Assembly (NCBI GenBank): GCA_013365325.1
Contig: JABVXV010000469.1
Coordinates: forward strand, 1-37,586
Reading direction: 5' to 3'
Length of the DNA stretch: 37,586 nt
From: Dipetalonema caudispina
Lineage: Eukaryota; Nematoda; Chromadorea; Rhabditida; Onchocercidae
Positions within the stretch are counted from its first letter, which is position 1; each line of letters begins with the position of its first letter. Position numbers and translations under genes: made by a program. This document shows, piece by piece, positions 1 through 14,300 of this stretch. Below the pieces are notes generated by a model. That model made no database searches, was not told where the DNA came from, and saw nothing but the letters and a program-made list of their open reading frames with translations.

Positions 1-98
<98 letters not shown>

Positions 99-250
99 TA
101 ATAATAATAATAATAATAATAGTTAATTAATAATAATAGTAATAATGGCGACAATTATGATGATAATGATAGTAATAGTAAAAATAATAGTAGTAATAAT
201 AATAATGATAATAATAACAGTAATAATTATAATAATAGTGATAATAATAA
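1..250. repeat. (AAT)n microsatellite
   Basis: Nearly perfect AAT repeat from 1 to about 120, decaying into AAT/GAT/AGT variants to about 250. It starts at the window edge, so its full length is unknown. The open frame across it is a repeat artefact. Confidence 0.95.
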
Positions 251-1070
251 GGCACAGAATGATACGATGGAAAAAAAATATTTCCAAAAAAGGAAAAAAA
301 GAAAGAAAAAACGCCGCTTCATCATAAAAGTAAGATGAAATTTACATGACATTTTAATGAGACAAATTTTTTTATAATAGCACCATCGTTAATGTACAAA
401 AAGCATTATTGTTTGCATGAATATTACAATTAGCAAAATTGATAAGCTTGATGATGTGCCATATGTTTGTCCTGATTCTGAAAAAAAAAATACTTTTATT
501 TTTATTTGAAGAAAAAAATCTTTTTTCATAACAGCTAGGTTAAATTTTATATGTTAATTAGAGAAAATGAAAAAAGATGCACTTTCATTGAAAAAATATT
601 TCTCATTTTACTAATATTGTTTTCGTTTTTACTTTTATTTATTTATTTTTTTTTTGTAAAGAAGGAAGTTGTAATATGGAAAAAAAAAAGGAAATTATGG
701 TTGGATAAGTAAATCTTACTACTATCATCCTATCCTTGTATATTGTTTGTAAAGAAATAATTAAAAAGAAATTAGTTTAAATTTCAGAAAAGTAAGGAAA
801 CATTGTGAGAAAGCAATATAGTTATAAAAAATGAAATGACAATGTAATATAAATTACTTTTAAAAAAAGGAAATCAAATTGTTTGTAAATATTTAAAAAT
901 AAGAGAAATAGAAAAATATATAAATTAAGGAAAGAGAAATAATGAATGACGACAAAAAAAATGAATATGAAAATGGAAAAAATATATGCAAAAAAAGGAG
1001 AAAAGATGAAATAAATTTTCATCCAATTAATATAGAGGAAAAAATCACGATAATTGTGATGGAATTATGA
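251..1070. other. AT-rich 3' flank, nothing recognised
   Basis: A/T homopolymer runs only. No coding-like frame, RNA gene or structured repeat was seen. Confidence 0.5.
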
Positions 1071-1071
1071 T

Positions 1072-1086
1072 TTTATTAGGTTTATT
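1072..1086 (-). promoter_or_regulatory. Candidate polyadenylation signals of the LDLa/Cys-repeat gene
   Basis: Two AATAAA hexamers on the minus strand (plus-strand TTTATT at 1072-1077 and 1081-1086) lie about 200 nt after the stop codon. Such hexamers are common by chance in DNA this AT-rich. Confidence 0.3.
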
Positions 1087-1286
1087 CTGTGATTTTTGCA
1101 ATTTTTTTTTAACTTCCTTAATTATCGTAAAAATTTAACCTGAAGAAAAAAATGAAACCATTTCATTTTTTTTATCGAAATTACGAAACATTCACAGCTC
1201 AGAGAAATGAAACAATGAGAAATAAATTTGTTAAAAATTATGATTGAACAAAATGTTTTTTAAAAGTAAAGTTTAGATTTTTCAAA

Positions 1287-2317
1287 TTAAAAAAAATTGG
1301 AAATTTCAGAAAAAACAGTACCATGCATCCTCGATTTTTTAGTATTAATTGTAGCATCTGATTCAGATTTCGATATTGATTCAAGTGAAGGTTGTAAAGA
1401 AGAAGCAGAATCAGTTGGTTCATTTTCTGCATTTGGTTCTGGAATTGATAATGTTGTCAATAATATATCTTCAGTATCAGATGATGAAGTTGGCTCCGGT
1501 TGTGGTATAGTTAGGGATTCGAATTCCGAGCTCGTAGTTACTTCTGGAATGCTGTTAGATGATGATAAACTGGCATCAGGTTCTGGATTTGGTAATGATG
1601 ATGTTGTAACAAGGAAAGGCATTCGTTGAATGGTAGAGGAGCTAAATGGTGATACAGTTTGATCAATTGAGATATGTGTTGGACCGGAATCAAGTGAGAA
1701 AACTTCTTCCATTTTTGAATCTTTAATTGATCCGGAAATCGAACAACGAGGATCGAACTTTTGTACCCATATGAGAAGCATGCTTACAACATGCTTTAAA
1801 GCTTGTTCGGTGCACTGTGCAGATAATTCGGATGCTGCGCAAGAAAGCATAGTTTCTAGGCTAAAATATAAAAAATATGATAGAAACGGTTTTCAAAAAA
1901 AAGGAATGCAAAAAGTTTTAAGAAATTATATTCAAACAATGTTTGATTCAGAAAAATAATCCATCAATAAATGCACTTACTAATAATCAAACCAATTAAT
2001 CAATTGATTAAATAAAAGCAATTAATGAACCGATTAATTAACATTAAACTAACGTTGAACAAATCTTTTCTGAACTATCTTTGGCCAATAAATCCAGGCC
2101 AACAAATGGTTCATTGCATTTTATACCAATATCAGTATTGATAAATTGAGTAAGACAAGGTAGAAAATGTTTCGTTATTGATTCATCTTTTCCACAAATT
2201 GCTTGAAACAGTGCAATATTTGCTGATGAAATAGGCTCCACACGACATGACATATTTGCTAGGCAATTTTCATAATCTTTTGTTACTTCACAAAATTCAT
2301 CCCATTGTGAATTATTC
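1287..2317 (-). CDS. Exons 18-19: Cys unit 7 and acidic Ser/Thr/Pro-rich C-terminal tail
   Basis: Exon 18 is 2054-2317 (after AATTATAG, donor GTTAGT). Exon 19 is 1287-1860 (after ATTTTAG). Unit 7 ends at C1398 in the motif KFDPRC, and the C-x8-C-x8-C-x22-C cluster is formed across the exon 18/19 junction, which supports that splice over the stop at 2044-2046. The last 151 residues lack cysteine and are rich in Ser, Thr, Pro, Glu and Asp, with a loose repeat of PNPEP, PQPEP and IPEP blocks separated by Ser/Thr runs. A mucin-like, O-glycosylated tail is likely (inference). Two Ser-Gly pairs occur (SISGS, LDSGP). The stop is TAA at 1287-1289. Confidence 0.8.
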
Positions 2318-5300
2318 CTATAATTCTGTATGATTGCAATTTTATCAGTAAGAATTTCTTTTTTTTTTTTTTTCTTGAAACTACTAAAAGTTTTGTAATA
2401 TGTTTAATATTAAAATTTATAAAAAATCTTTTTTCATCAAATCAATTTGAAACTATTTTCATTGTTAGTTAATATTAATAAATGGAAATTGAAACCATTT
2501 CCACATTGCTTTTGTTAATTAATAAAATAAATCGAAATTAAAGAACATAATTTTAATATTCTTCATATATTTACATATATGTATATATGTGTATATTACT
2601 TTTCCCTAATGTAATATACTTGGTGAAATATTATAATTCTGTTATCTCATAAAATTTAAAGATTTGAAAGATGACAAATAATCCGGAACGATGGTTGAAT
2701 AGATTATCAAAACAAGTAATCATCGTATAATGTATTCGATCATATGCGAAAAACCCCTCCAGTCTGTGATTTGAATAATTCTTTACAATATCTGATTATA
2801 CATATATGGAAAGATGTGTTAAGTGAAATGGAATTTAATATCTTTGTGAAACAATAATTAATTATTCAACAATGAACTACTTACCTGATAAATGAAAATG
2901 GTGAAAAGGTAAAATGATCAATGGAATTTTCGCATTGTAAATATTCAACAATATCGGATTCGGTACAACTTGTTTTTACTGATGCTATCGGAATTTGTAT
3001 ATCGCATGATTTATTTAACTGCAACAATATGATTAAATAATTCTCACTAAAATTAATGATTAAAGAAATTAAAGACAAAAATAAATTCCGTGTTTACACT
3101 TTATTATTTTTTTTTTCTTTTCAACTAGAAAAATAAAAATATTCAAGTTTCCTGAATTATTTCATCAATAATTATATTTTACTTGATTAGCAAATATATG
3201 CATTCCTTCAAATGATAACGTTAATGCTTCATATCCACAAGTGTTGTAAATCTGTGGCATAGCGCAATTAGCAACATTTGTTAGGAATGAGCAATGTTGT
3301 TCCGATGCTGTTGGAAGGAATGTTGCTAAGCATTTTGATCCCTATGAAAATTTTTCATTACTTTTAAATTAAATTAATATATTTTTCAAAACAACAAAAA
3401 AAAAAAAAATACATATATATATATACACATGTAAAAAATGAATCAAAAGAAAAAAAAAATGTTTTTGTTTTATTCTTGAATAAAATCATAAAATTTTTAT
3501 TATTTTATTCTTTCTTTTTTTTTTGTCAAAATTTTTACAAATTTTTCTTTTCGTTTTGTTAGAATAATGTTAAAGAACTTAAAAACTAATTTAATAATGA
3601 ATTTAAACTTTATTTCAATGATAACAGCATACCTCTGATGAAGTAATAACAGATGTAAGGCACATGGAATGCTTTTTGTACATATCACGTCGAGTACAAA
3701 TAAATTCAGCTAATTCATTTAATGCTTTTTGTTTATCAGTTTCACAAATAGCATATGAACAAGTGGTTAATTTTGATGCTTCAGTGCATAACTGTAATAA
3801 ATAATTAAGAGAAATTTGAATTTAATCTTATAATACATTCATTTTTTTCTTAAAAAGAAAAGAAATGAAATAATTGTTTACATTAAATTTGTTTCTTTTT
3901 TCCTTTCCTTAGTTTTTTTTTTTTTTTTTTTTAATATGCTTGTGAAAATTATAGATAATACATGTAACATGTAATCTATAAATAATGAATATCATTATTT
4001 CATTTAATGAAAATTATCATTTATTCTATAATTTTATGAATTTTTCAAATTAAATATTATTAAGCAGTGGTGTTGTGAGTGAAGAAATACGAAAATTTTT
4101 CATTAATGTATATGTATATGTATGAAGATGTTAACTTTTTCAAATTTGAAAATTTACAATTAAAATATTCAGATTAGTTTGAAATTTCAAAGTAATCTGA
4201 ATATTTTAAATTTTTGAATTTTTAAAATAAATTAATAGATTACAAAAAGAAAAAAAAAAAGGAAAATACATTTACCATATCGATATTCGACGGATCTCTT
4301 AACAATGCAATTGGTAACATTCGATAATTTCGATAAAAATTTTCGGTACATTCCATATGTTTCTGTTGCATTTCTTCATGACATATTTGTGATGTATCAT
4401 AATTAATTGATTCTGGTTGATAATTAAGTGAAATTGGACACATATCAATTGCGCTAATAGCACGTAATACATTTATAGGTATTTGACCACAACGTTGTAC
4501 AACAATATGCTCAACACATTTGATAAATTGCGGTAAAACACCACGTAATGCAATGAGATTAAATTGTTTCAATGTTGCTATCGTTGATCGTAAACATCTG
4601 CCAAATTCAGGTATTGATGCCTATAAAATATATTAAAATGGTAAAATAAATTTAAGAAAAATTATTATTGAATTAATACTTTAATAAAAGTTAATGAAAA
4701 AAAAAAAAAAAAAATTCATTTGTTAATAATTTCTTATTCGTACTGATATGATAATCAGGAAGTAAATTTACACTTTATCATTGATTTCATTTAAGGAAAA
4801 TAATCAACAAGATTAGAATTATAACAGAATGATTAATTTTTCAAACAATTTTGAATTACAATTTCGTGCGACAATTTTTCAATTACAAAATAATTTGGCC
4901 AATTATTAACATTATTGTTTTCATTAGCAACGTTTTCAAGCATTATTGTTTATATTTTGGTAGTTAACATTATTTTTTAATTCAATTTAATTTTTTTGAA
5001 ACGATTTTAAACATTATGATTTGTTATGTAATTTATTTTCACAATAGTTGCAACAAATCTCAGCATAATTAAACCAATTGTTTACTTTAGTTATGCTAAA
5101 ATTCGAAAAAAAAAAAAACGATATGTGAGTTAAGAGCAACAAAAGATTTAATCACTAAATTTAAAATCAAAAAGGAAAAAAAAAAGAAGAATGAAACAGA
5201 AGTATAATATTAAGAAGTAAAATAACCTGTTTAAAAACACAAGCCAAATTATCATCAATGGCTTTGGCAGTATCAGGCTGATTACATATTCCATCACCAG

Positions 5301-8300
5301 CTTGAATTAAACAACTTGAAACAGTACATTGTTGTTCTAATTGTTTTTCGATCAATGGCCTTAAACAGTGCCTGAATTCATTGGTCAAATTACAACCTTT
5401 CGCAAATACCGGTGCCAAAATTTTGACATTAGCCAGAAATTGTTGTAATCCACCCTGTAAATTTGATACGCATATGATTGATAAAATTGATTGCAATTAT
5501 ATTGCATTAGTATGATTATAATTACATTCCATTCTTATATCCAATAAAATTAATTGATCCTTTGTTTGCTATCAAATTAATTTACCACTTTTTATATATA
5601 TTGATAGAGAATGAAATCAAAAGATTCCCGTACTTCAAATAATTCATCAATTCTGGAAGTTAATTCATTAATTGGTGCAGCACACTGATCGATAAGAGCA
5701 TTTTGCTCAACCGTACAATTATAACCCATAATTGATTTTTCTGTAAAAAATAAATAATTATTTTTTAGATTTGTAATTTTAAATTCATGTATAAAAGAAA
5801 TGTTATGGAATTTTAAACGAAAAATTAAATCAGACGGAAATTAATTTGGCGTGTCATATCAGTGAGAAAATTTATTGATTATATCAAATATTGTTTTATG
5901 AAGAGTAATTAGAATAAAATATTAAATAATGAGGTAATTAACCTAAAATTTGAATGCAATTATCTGAGTATAAAAATAAATATTTATTAGGATTGTGCCA
6001 AAATCGAAGTTCAAAACTTTGCTTTAGTAAATAAAAAGTATATTCAGTTTTTATTTACTAAAGCAAAGTTTTGAATTTCGATTTTGACACAGTATATAAA
6101 TTTATATATATACATATTTTCAATTTCATATATGTCTATTTATATATTTAATCATTTTTTCTCATTCACTTGCTAATTTATTCATTTTTGTTATTTACAA
6201 GTAATAAGTAACTGAATAAACAGTAAGTAAGTAAGTGAAAAAGTTTAGAAGTCAATAGATAATTAAGTAAGAAGTGAAAAGTAAATAAATATATTGCAAA
6301 TAAGTAATAATAAATAAATCATCTCTTAGAATTCAATTATCCATTTAATTGCTTATTAAAAGACTAAGTAAACAATCAAGCAACAAAAAGAGTTACCAAA
6401 TTCTATCTAAAACAAATAGTTTCAAACAAGTTAAATTTCAGGATGAAAAACTAATTCTTGGAATCATTAAAAATTTGATTATTAATTTCACATTTTAAAT
6501 TTTACCATAACACTTACCATTTTGTTGCATTATAATTTTGCATGTTGGATCAACGGCGTTCACAAATTTATCAATGTAATCGGTAACAAACTGTGCTCCA
6601 ACTTGGCCACATTTCTCATTAATTAAAGGTATTGAGCAAGCAAGTAATTTTTTGGAACTTTGGCAAGCTGTTTGTGGTGAACTACGTGAAAATTCACCCA
6701 CACATTCACGGATATGCTCACGCGTGGTTGTTTTACGAACACATTGTCGTACCTAAAATAATTCACTAAATTCCTGTCATATCATCAACTGTTTTATTTT
6801 ATCATACTAATCAATTTCAGTTAATAAATTTCCTTTATCCCTTTTTAACTAGTTAATTCATCAATTAATTCAAATTTATTGCTTTTCAACTTATAATTAA
6901 TTAATCTTTTTCTATGCATCATATGCTTCATTTCCTTTCCTTAAATTTCACCATGATCCTCTTTTTCTTTCACTAATTTCATTTACCATCACCATTCTTC
7001 ATCTACATTTGTTCTGATTCCGTTTTTTTAAATATTCCGTTCTGGTATTATTCTTACCTGCACATATGTATCATAACCGGAACCACAAGCAAAATTGAAC
7101 ATAGCTATCATTCCTTTGGCCCATAATGGGAGACAACTGATATTAGTTTGACATTTTTTAAATTCAACAAACTGCTTGCAAGCCTCATCAATTTGCTTTG
7201 GCTGCTTAATAACAGCTAATGGATGAGGCTGGAAAGTAGTCATAGATTGAATGCATGATGCGAATTGTTTCTGTTCCGCTGGTTGACAAGATACAACGGA
7301 TTGTGATGTAGGTTGAACTTGAAAAAAAAAACACAAAATTTATTATAAAAAAAACCGAATGGAAACATTAATTTGATAAATTTGAAATAAAATCTAAACT
7401 ATGGTAATTTATTAATTTTTCATAGTTACTCTGCAAGAACATTGTTTGCATTCAAAATAGCTTTTTTTTTTTTGTTCAATTATAACAAATCATTTTCAGT
7501 TGAACTAAAAATAATTGGTTTTGATTAATCCAAGTTTAAATTGTTATTATCGTTTAATTGAAGTTAATAAAGAAATGGAGGTGAAATAATTAAACATAAT
7601 AATTTTTTTTTACATAAAATGATGGAATAATTTTTACAAATAAAGCTTAACATTAAAAAAGATCCAATGGAAATTTGATTAATTAATAGTTTTTATCAAA
7701 TAATCCATAATTATAATTAAATACAATGACAAAAATTATTGTAACAAATATTAATTTTTAAAAGTTATTGCCGTCAAAAAAATAATTTTTATTTTCTCCC
7801 CAAATAAATGAATGAACAAGAAAGAACTTATCATTGGATTAGCGATAGGTGCAGTAATTACTGGTCGTGAAATAATTTCATCCAAATTATTTGGACGTTC
7901 TTCGGGACAGCCTTCTTCAATTCCTAATTCCATTACCTGGGATTTAAATAATTTTATCATCTTCATACCATACATTTAATAACTGTAGTAATTTTAATCT
8001 TTCTTTTTTTTTTTTCAGAGATTTAATTTTATGATTTGGATACAAATAAAATGCAAACCATTTGTCGTAATTGTTGTAAATTTTGAATAGCTTCAGTTGA
8101 ACACATTTCGCTGAAAATTTTTTCACCACATTCAAATGCATCCCGAATGAGATAGTATGAATTGCAAAGGTATGCTTCGCCATGAATTCCCTAAAATTAT
8201 TCCAAAATTTCAAAGACGATAATGAAATATTGATTTTTTTTTTTTTTTTTGAAAAATAAAATAAGCTAAGATATTGGAATAATTTTTTAAAGTTGAGCAA

Positions 8301-11300
8301 ATTAAATCATTAATTTTGGAAAAATATGTTACACTAGAACTTCAATAATGTAAAAAACAATAAATAAATAAATAAATGATATAAAAAAAAGTTGAAACAT
8401 TGAAAAGCAAAAAAAACTTAGCAATGATTTGATTTAGTTGATGAAATGATAGAAAATTCAAAAATTTTATACTGAAAGTTTTAGCGCACTAATATAAAGA
8501 TAAGAGTAAAGTTTGAACAAAATTTAAAAAAAAAAATAATTTGCCAAATACTTGTTTGTTACAAAAATCTTTTACAAACGATTCTTACTTCTAATTAATA
8601 ATTTCGATAACTTTTTTTTTGTTTTAGATGGCTTTTTTTTGTAAGATAACAAATTCAAAATTATATCGAACTTCAAAATTATATCGAATGAAGTTACTTT
8701 AATCATTACTTTAATCTATCATATTTTATATATGCATGCTTCATAGCAAAAATTCAATTCCAAACGAAAAGATTAGTGAATAAATTAACAAATAAAAAAT
8801 TAATGCATTTTTTGTTTATCATTTGAATTTAAAATCTTTGTAAGGTAATTTTGTTTCATTAGGAAATAAATGAACAACTAAATAAGTGAGTAAATAAATG
8901 AATGGATAAATATCATAGTGACTTGAAACTTTTGTCAACAACTAAATGAAGAAGTAAATAAATAAAAAATAAACAAATATATAATTTATGCATAATCATC
9001 TTTCATACCATATTTATCAAAATAAGTAGAAGAATAATAAAAAATATTAAAAATAACTTGTAACATATTGTGTATTGCTAAGCCAAGGCTACTTAATCCG
9101 GATTGACATAAACCGGTACGATGTTCAATCTTCTGAATGCAATCGTTGTTCTTTTGTAATAACGTACGTGTACGCTTACTACAAATAGGTGATAATCCGA
9201 TCCTGAAGCAGTTCTAATTTGATTATATCGTTTTTTATTCTTTTTATAATAAATCAATATTTCTTGCATGTATTACAAATAAAAAGCATTAATTAAATTA
9301 ATCGAAAATCGAATAATAAAATAAAGTATTTTCAATTTTGTTTGCTTAATTATTTGAGAATTCATATAGTAATGTAATTTTCTTTTCTTTCGTCAATTTG
9401 ATCTGTAAAAAATAGCAATAAATGAAATCTATGTATAAGAAACTTGAAAAAAAAAAATGTAATTTTTGAAAATTTGTTTTATACACAAATTCTTTTTCTT
9501 TTCTTTTTTAGTTCAAAATAATAAAAAAAAAAATAATAGCTGCTCTTTTAATTCAACTATATTTGTTCAATTAAATTTTATGTTATGTCTTTTTCTAAAA
9601 GTAGAATACCTTGCAAGGGTATTTAATGGTGAATTAAAAGCACAACGTTTTCCATTGGAATGAACGAATACCGTATTATTGATACAATTATCATATTTGT
9701 TATACAAATTACAAATTCCAGCAATGGTAGTTGAATTTTGTTGGCTTATTTCATGCAAAAAATTGAGACTATTTAATTCGGCTACTTTTCGATTGACTTC
9801 AACAAGTTCCACCAAACATGCTAGCGCCAAATTTTCCTTAAATTTTTATTACTTCTTATCAAATAAAATTATGATTTATATTTGAAAATTTAATAAAATT
9901 TGAAAAATATACGCCAAATAAATATTGCAATTATTATTTTCCCTATAGACACTAATTATTCAAATACTAAAAATTACTAAACAATAAAATTAATTTTTTG
10001 AATATACATACTTATGTCAATTAATATTATTATATCATTCATACCTGTTCTGAGCTACATCGTACATTCTTTGGATTTAATTTGAATTCATCATCATCAG
10101 TTGATTTTGCATCGGTAATTACTTCTGCATAGCAATGATGCATAATTAAATCATCGTTTAATGCATCTTGCACTGCTACAGCAACATTTTGTGCTTCAAT
10201 TGTGCATGCATCAAGCATTATACGTAATGCACAATCGATATTATTACTAAATTGTTCCAATGCATTGCAAATTGTTTCGTTTTTTGGCTTAAATATTAAT
10301 ATTATTTTAAAATTGAAGAAAGAAGTGAAATTTTACATTGAAAATATTAATATATCATTAAATTATCAAAACTAATTTCCTTAATATTGGGATTTTTTAA
10401 TGTGCATTGATACTATCATTAGATGATAGCATTATCAATAAGCCTTATGCGTAGGAATATCGTAAGAAGATTTATGAGTACGATCTAAGCGATCATCATC
10501 AGCATTATATGGAAAAATAGTTTTGTTAAAAGATCAGAAGAATATTGGTATCACATTTATATATATATATATATATATATATTATCATTATAATCAGAAA
10601 CATATTTATCATAATTAGTAATATTATTATAGTTATTATAATTACATATACTATATTGAACAGTAGAAAATTTATATTACATGAAAGCGAAATAGAACTT
10701 TTTGATGAAGAAAAAAAGAAATGTTGATTCATTTATTTTTTTTTTTTTTTTTTTGCAAATAATAATAATAAAAATAAATAATAATAATACTAATAATAAT
10801 AATTAATAATAATAATAATAATTAATAATAATGATAATAATTAATAATAATAATAATTAACAATAATAATGATAATAATAATAATAAATAATAATAACAA
10901 TAATAGTAATAATAATGATAATAATAATAGTAATAATAATAATAACATATTAGCAATAAGAAGGATGATAAATTGTATACCTTTTGATTACATTGAGTTA
11001 AACTTGATGAAGCATTAAGAAAGCATTCCTTTTGTTGTATTAAATTTTCTTGATATTCACAAACAACACGATAGATTGATTGCCATTCTGCTTCATTAAC
11101 GATTTGTGAACAAATCGTATTAACATTATTGAACATATACAATACATCATACGGTATACCATCATCATTTAAGCTGATAATATCATCTAAAATTAATAAG
11201 ATAAATTGAAAAATTAAATTTAGTATATAAAAAAGTATCTAAAAAATAATGTAAATTATTCATAAATTGTTATTTTTCAAAAGAAAAAAATGTTGAAAAT

Positions 11301-14300
11301 TTGCTCCATTTTAGCTAATTATACATATCGTCATATTTTATCATCTTAAGAAATCATAACGATTGTCGTATTCCGACATATCACACACCCCTTATCTGAC
11401 TGAATAAGTTTTACAAAAGCAATAATTTCATTTAATGTTATACTTTGAATAAACTTTGCATTTATACATCTCTATTATTTTAGTTATTTAAAATAACTTA
11501 CTAATACTGGAGTATAATTATATTTTTCAGCATAATTAAAAGAAAAATTAAAATGAAATATATTTAAAAGTCCATATTTTCATCCCTTCTATTTTCATGT
11601 TTTTAATTCCAAATCAGGAATTAAATTAAAGAATTTTGCAAAACATTTTTAAAGCTCACAATCAAATTCATATTAAACTGATATAAATTAATAATCAATA
11701 CTAAACAAATAAATTGATAATTAATGAACTGGCAACTTACGTAAATTAAACTTACAGCGTCATAGATTGTAGAATACAGTTGTTAAACATTACATTGATA
11801 TTATCACAATTTATTATTGTCGTTATTATTATTATTGTTATTGTTATTATTATTACTATCATTAATTGACGTATATCTCATTAAGATTATTCGCTATAGA
11901 ATCACAATACTTTTTTCTTAGTTATATTTCAAATCTTTCTTAATTATTTCATCAAAAGTTTAATTTGAAATGAAATGATCGATGTACCCGTCGATTTGGC
12001 AGAGGACAATGAAGAAGCATTTGAAGTAATCGTAGTAATGGATGGACAAGCTAATTGTGTATACATATGATCCGTTTCACTTTCAAGTGGTTCAATTATC
12101 TCCAAAGCATTTGTTGTACAACCATTTTGACCATTTTTTTTAATACAACGTAGATCGGATTTTATCGATGCTAGAATTTCACATATCGCTGATCCATGCT
12201 GATTTATAGCATTGCTGAAAATATCATTCAATGATAATTTTCCTCTCCAATTTTTTATTCTTTTTCTCATTTTTTCAAATTTCTGGGAGTTGGAAAAAGA
12301 ATTAATCGTCTTTGCTTTTATTACTCCAGAAAGAAAAAAAAAAAGTAAAAAGAAAAATGACAAAAAAAATATGAATTACTGTAATGAGTAGTAATGAATT
12401 TATCATTTAAATATGAAATAATATTTTATTTTGTTTGTGTTATATATTCACATTTAATTAAGGAGTTTTCCAAACTATAAAAAATTTATATATTTAATCA
12501 GGTACTATTTAATTTTAAAGGTAAAGAAATTGAAATTTAGATGTTTCCATTTTATTATTATAAACTCAGGCATTATTTTCGTTTTAAAAGAATTCCTTTC
12601 TTTTTCCTTCTTTAGTTCCCTTTTCACAAAAATTAGTAATTATTTGAAGTTCTAATTTTTAATAGCGATTATTTTTTTCCTAATTTCCTTTCCTTTATTT
12701 TAATTTTCCTATAAGTTCAATTGAAGCAAAATTATTAATAACATTCATTGATAAATAAAAAAGAAGCTAAAAAAATAATTAATATATATTTCGAATCACA
12801 ATCAGTGATCATACGGTATGATTTTTGGTTGTAAAAATTGCTAAACGAATAAATGTTGAATGAAACCAAAAGTGCAAGTGATTAATATCATATCAATAAT
12901 ATTTCATTATTTATCATTTTCCTTTTCTTTTTTTCTCTTTCTTTCTCAACGAAAAAATCTTGAATAATGACACAAAACGAATTAAGCAAATTATTTGCAT
13001 ATGTTAAAAAAATGAGATGGAAACTTTAAATCTGTTCATTTTCCAAATTAAATACTGTAATTGAAAAGCGTTTCCGTTAGACATATGACATTGACAGCTT
13101 CTTATTAACAGTGTTTGAAATGAATCATGCAAATATTTAACCTTGAACTAGAATTAAAAGTAATAGAAATGATCTGGGGTGTTGAAATTTTTTATTATTT
13201 CGCTTATCCTCAATGTATTTCACTTTGTTGCTTGCTACAACATTGTCAGTTTTCATTTACATCTTTTTTTTAATATAAAAATATTCTTCGAAGAAATTCT
13301 ATTTGATGTCATAATGATCATTATTGATTAAATGATCAGAAACAATTTCAAAAATTTTTTTTTCTTGTCGAATTATCGTTTTCTCCCTTTTAAGCATATA
13401 GAATTGTGCCTTTTTTTCTTCTTTTGAATGAAACTTTATTAAATTTAGTTATTTGAAAAATGAGGAATTATTAATTTTAATTGAAAAAGTAACCTGTTTT
13501 TTCTTCTTTTTTTTATTTTCTAACACACGGAAGATGGTAATACTTGTTTACACATTTTGCAGAAAAAACGGAAAAAAATATATCTTCCGGCAGTACAAGT
13601 TTATGAAATGATAGAAAGTACAAATGAAAATGTTTGATAAATTGTTAAAATTGAAAAATTAAGAAGAAATCCTTACGAGAATTTTAGAAACAATAAGAAC
13701 GAACCCCTTTCAAATGTTTATTTGAAGTAGAGAATTAAAATAATTCTTTCTTTTTTCTTCCTCTCTTTCTAACTGGAATATTTCAAATTTCGATATACAA
13801 CAGAATTGTGAAAATTGGAAAGGAGGAAGAAGGAATAGGAAAAAAAAATTAGGAAGAATTTTTAGATAAATAATCCTAAATAAATTAAAAACGAAATATT
13901 TTTTTTTTTGTTGCATTCTAAAATGGATCAAAATCTAACCTGAAAATAAGTGACAAATTTTAATTTTGAAAAATCACGAAAACATTATTTCGTAATTTTT
14001 TTGTCTTTTTTTTTGAGCCATTAAGAAAATTTTGAAACAGATCGAGAAAAAAAATTGAAAGACGAGTAACAAGAATGATTTTGCAAGAAAAAAACAAAAT
14101 GTGTAAAATCATTCAACTGAAATGGAAACTAAATAAATTAATCAAATCGTTGAATTTTTTCCGACTGATAAATCATATAAGAATATTATGTTGTTTCACA
14201 GTATGTTTTCATAATTAATAATCGATTGAATGAAATGAGTGAGAGAGAGAGGAAAAAAAAAGGAAGGAAAATTTACAAAATAATTTGCAAAACAGAAAAA

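Noticed and set aside
145..327. 60-aa open frame rich in Ile/Met
   Set aside because: It is a translation of the degenerate (AAT)n repeat.
1297..1629. 110-aa plus-strand frame opposite the last exon of the large gene
   Set aside because: Complementary shadow of the Ser/Thr-rich tail; the minus-strand frame has splice and domain continuity.
7944..8300. 118-aa minus-strand frame
   Set aside because: It covers exon 8 in a different frame and runs through poly-T intron sequence. The phase-0 frame with cysteines fits the protein.
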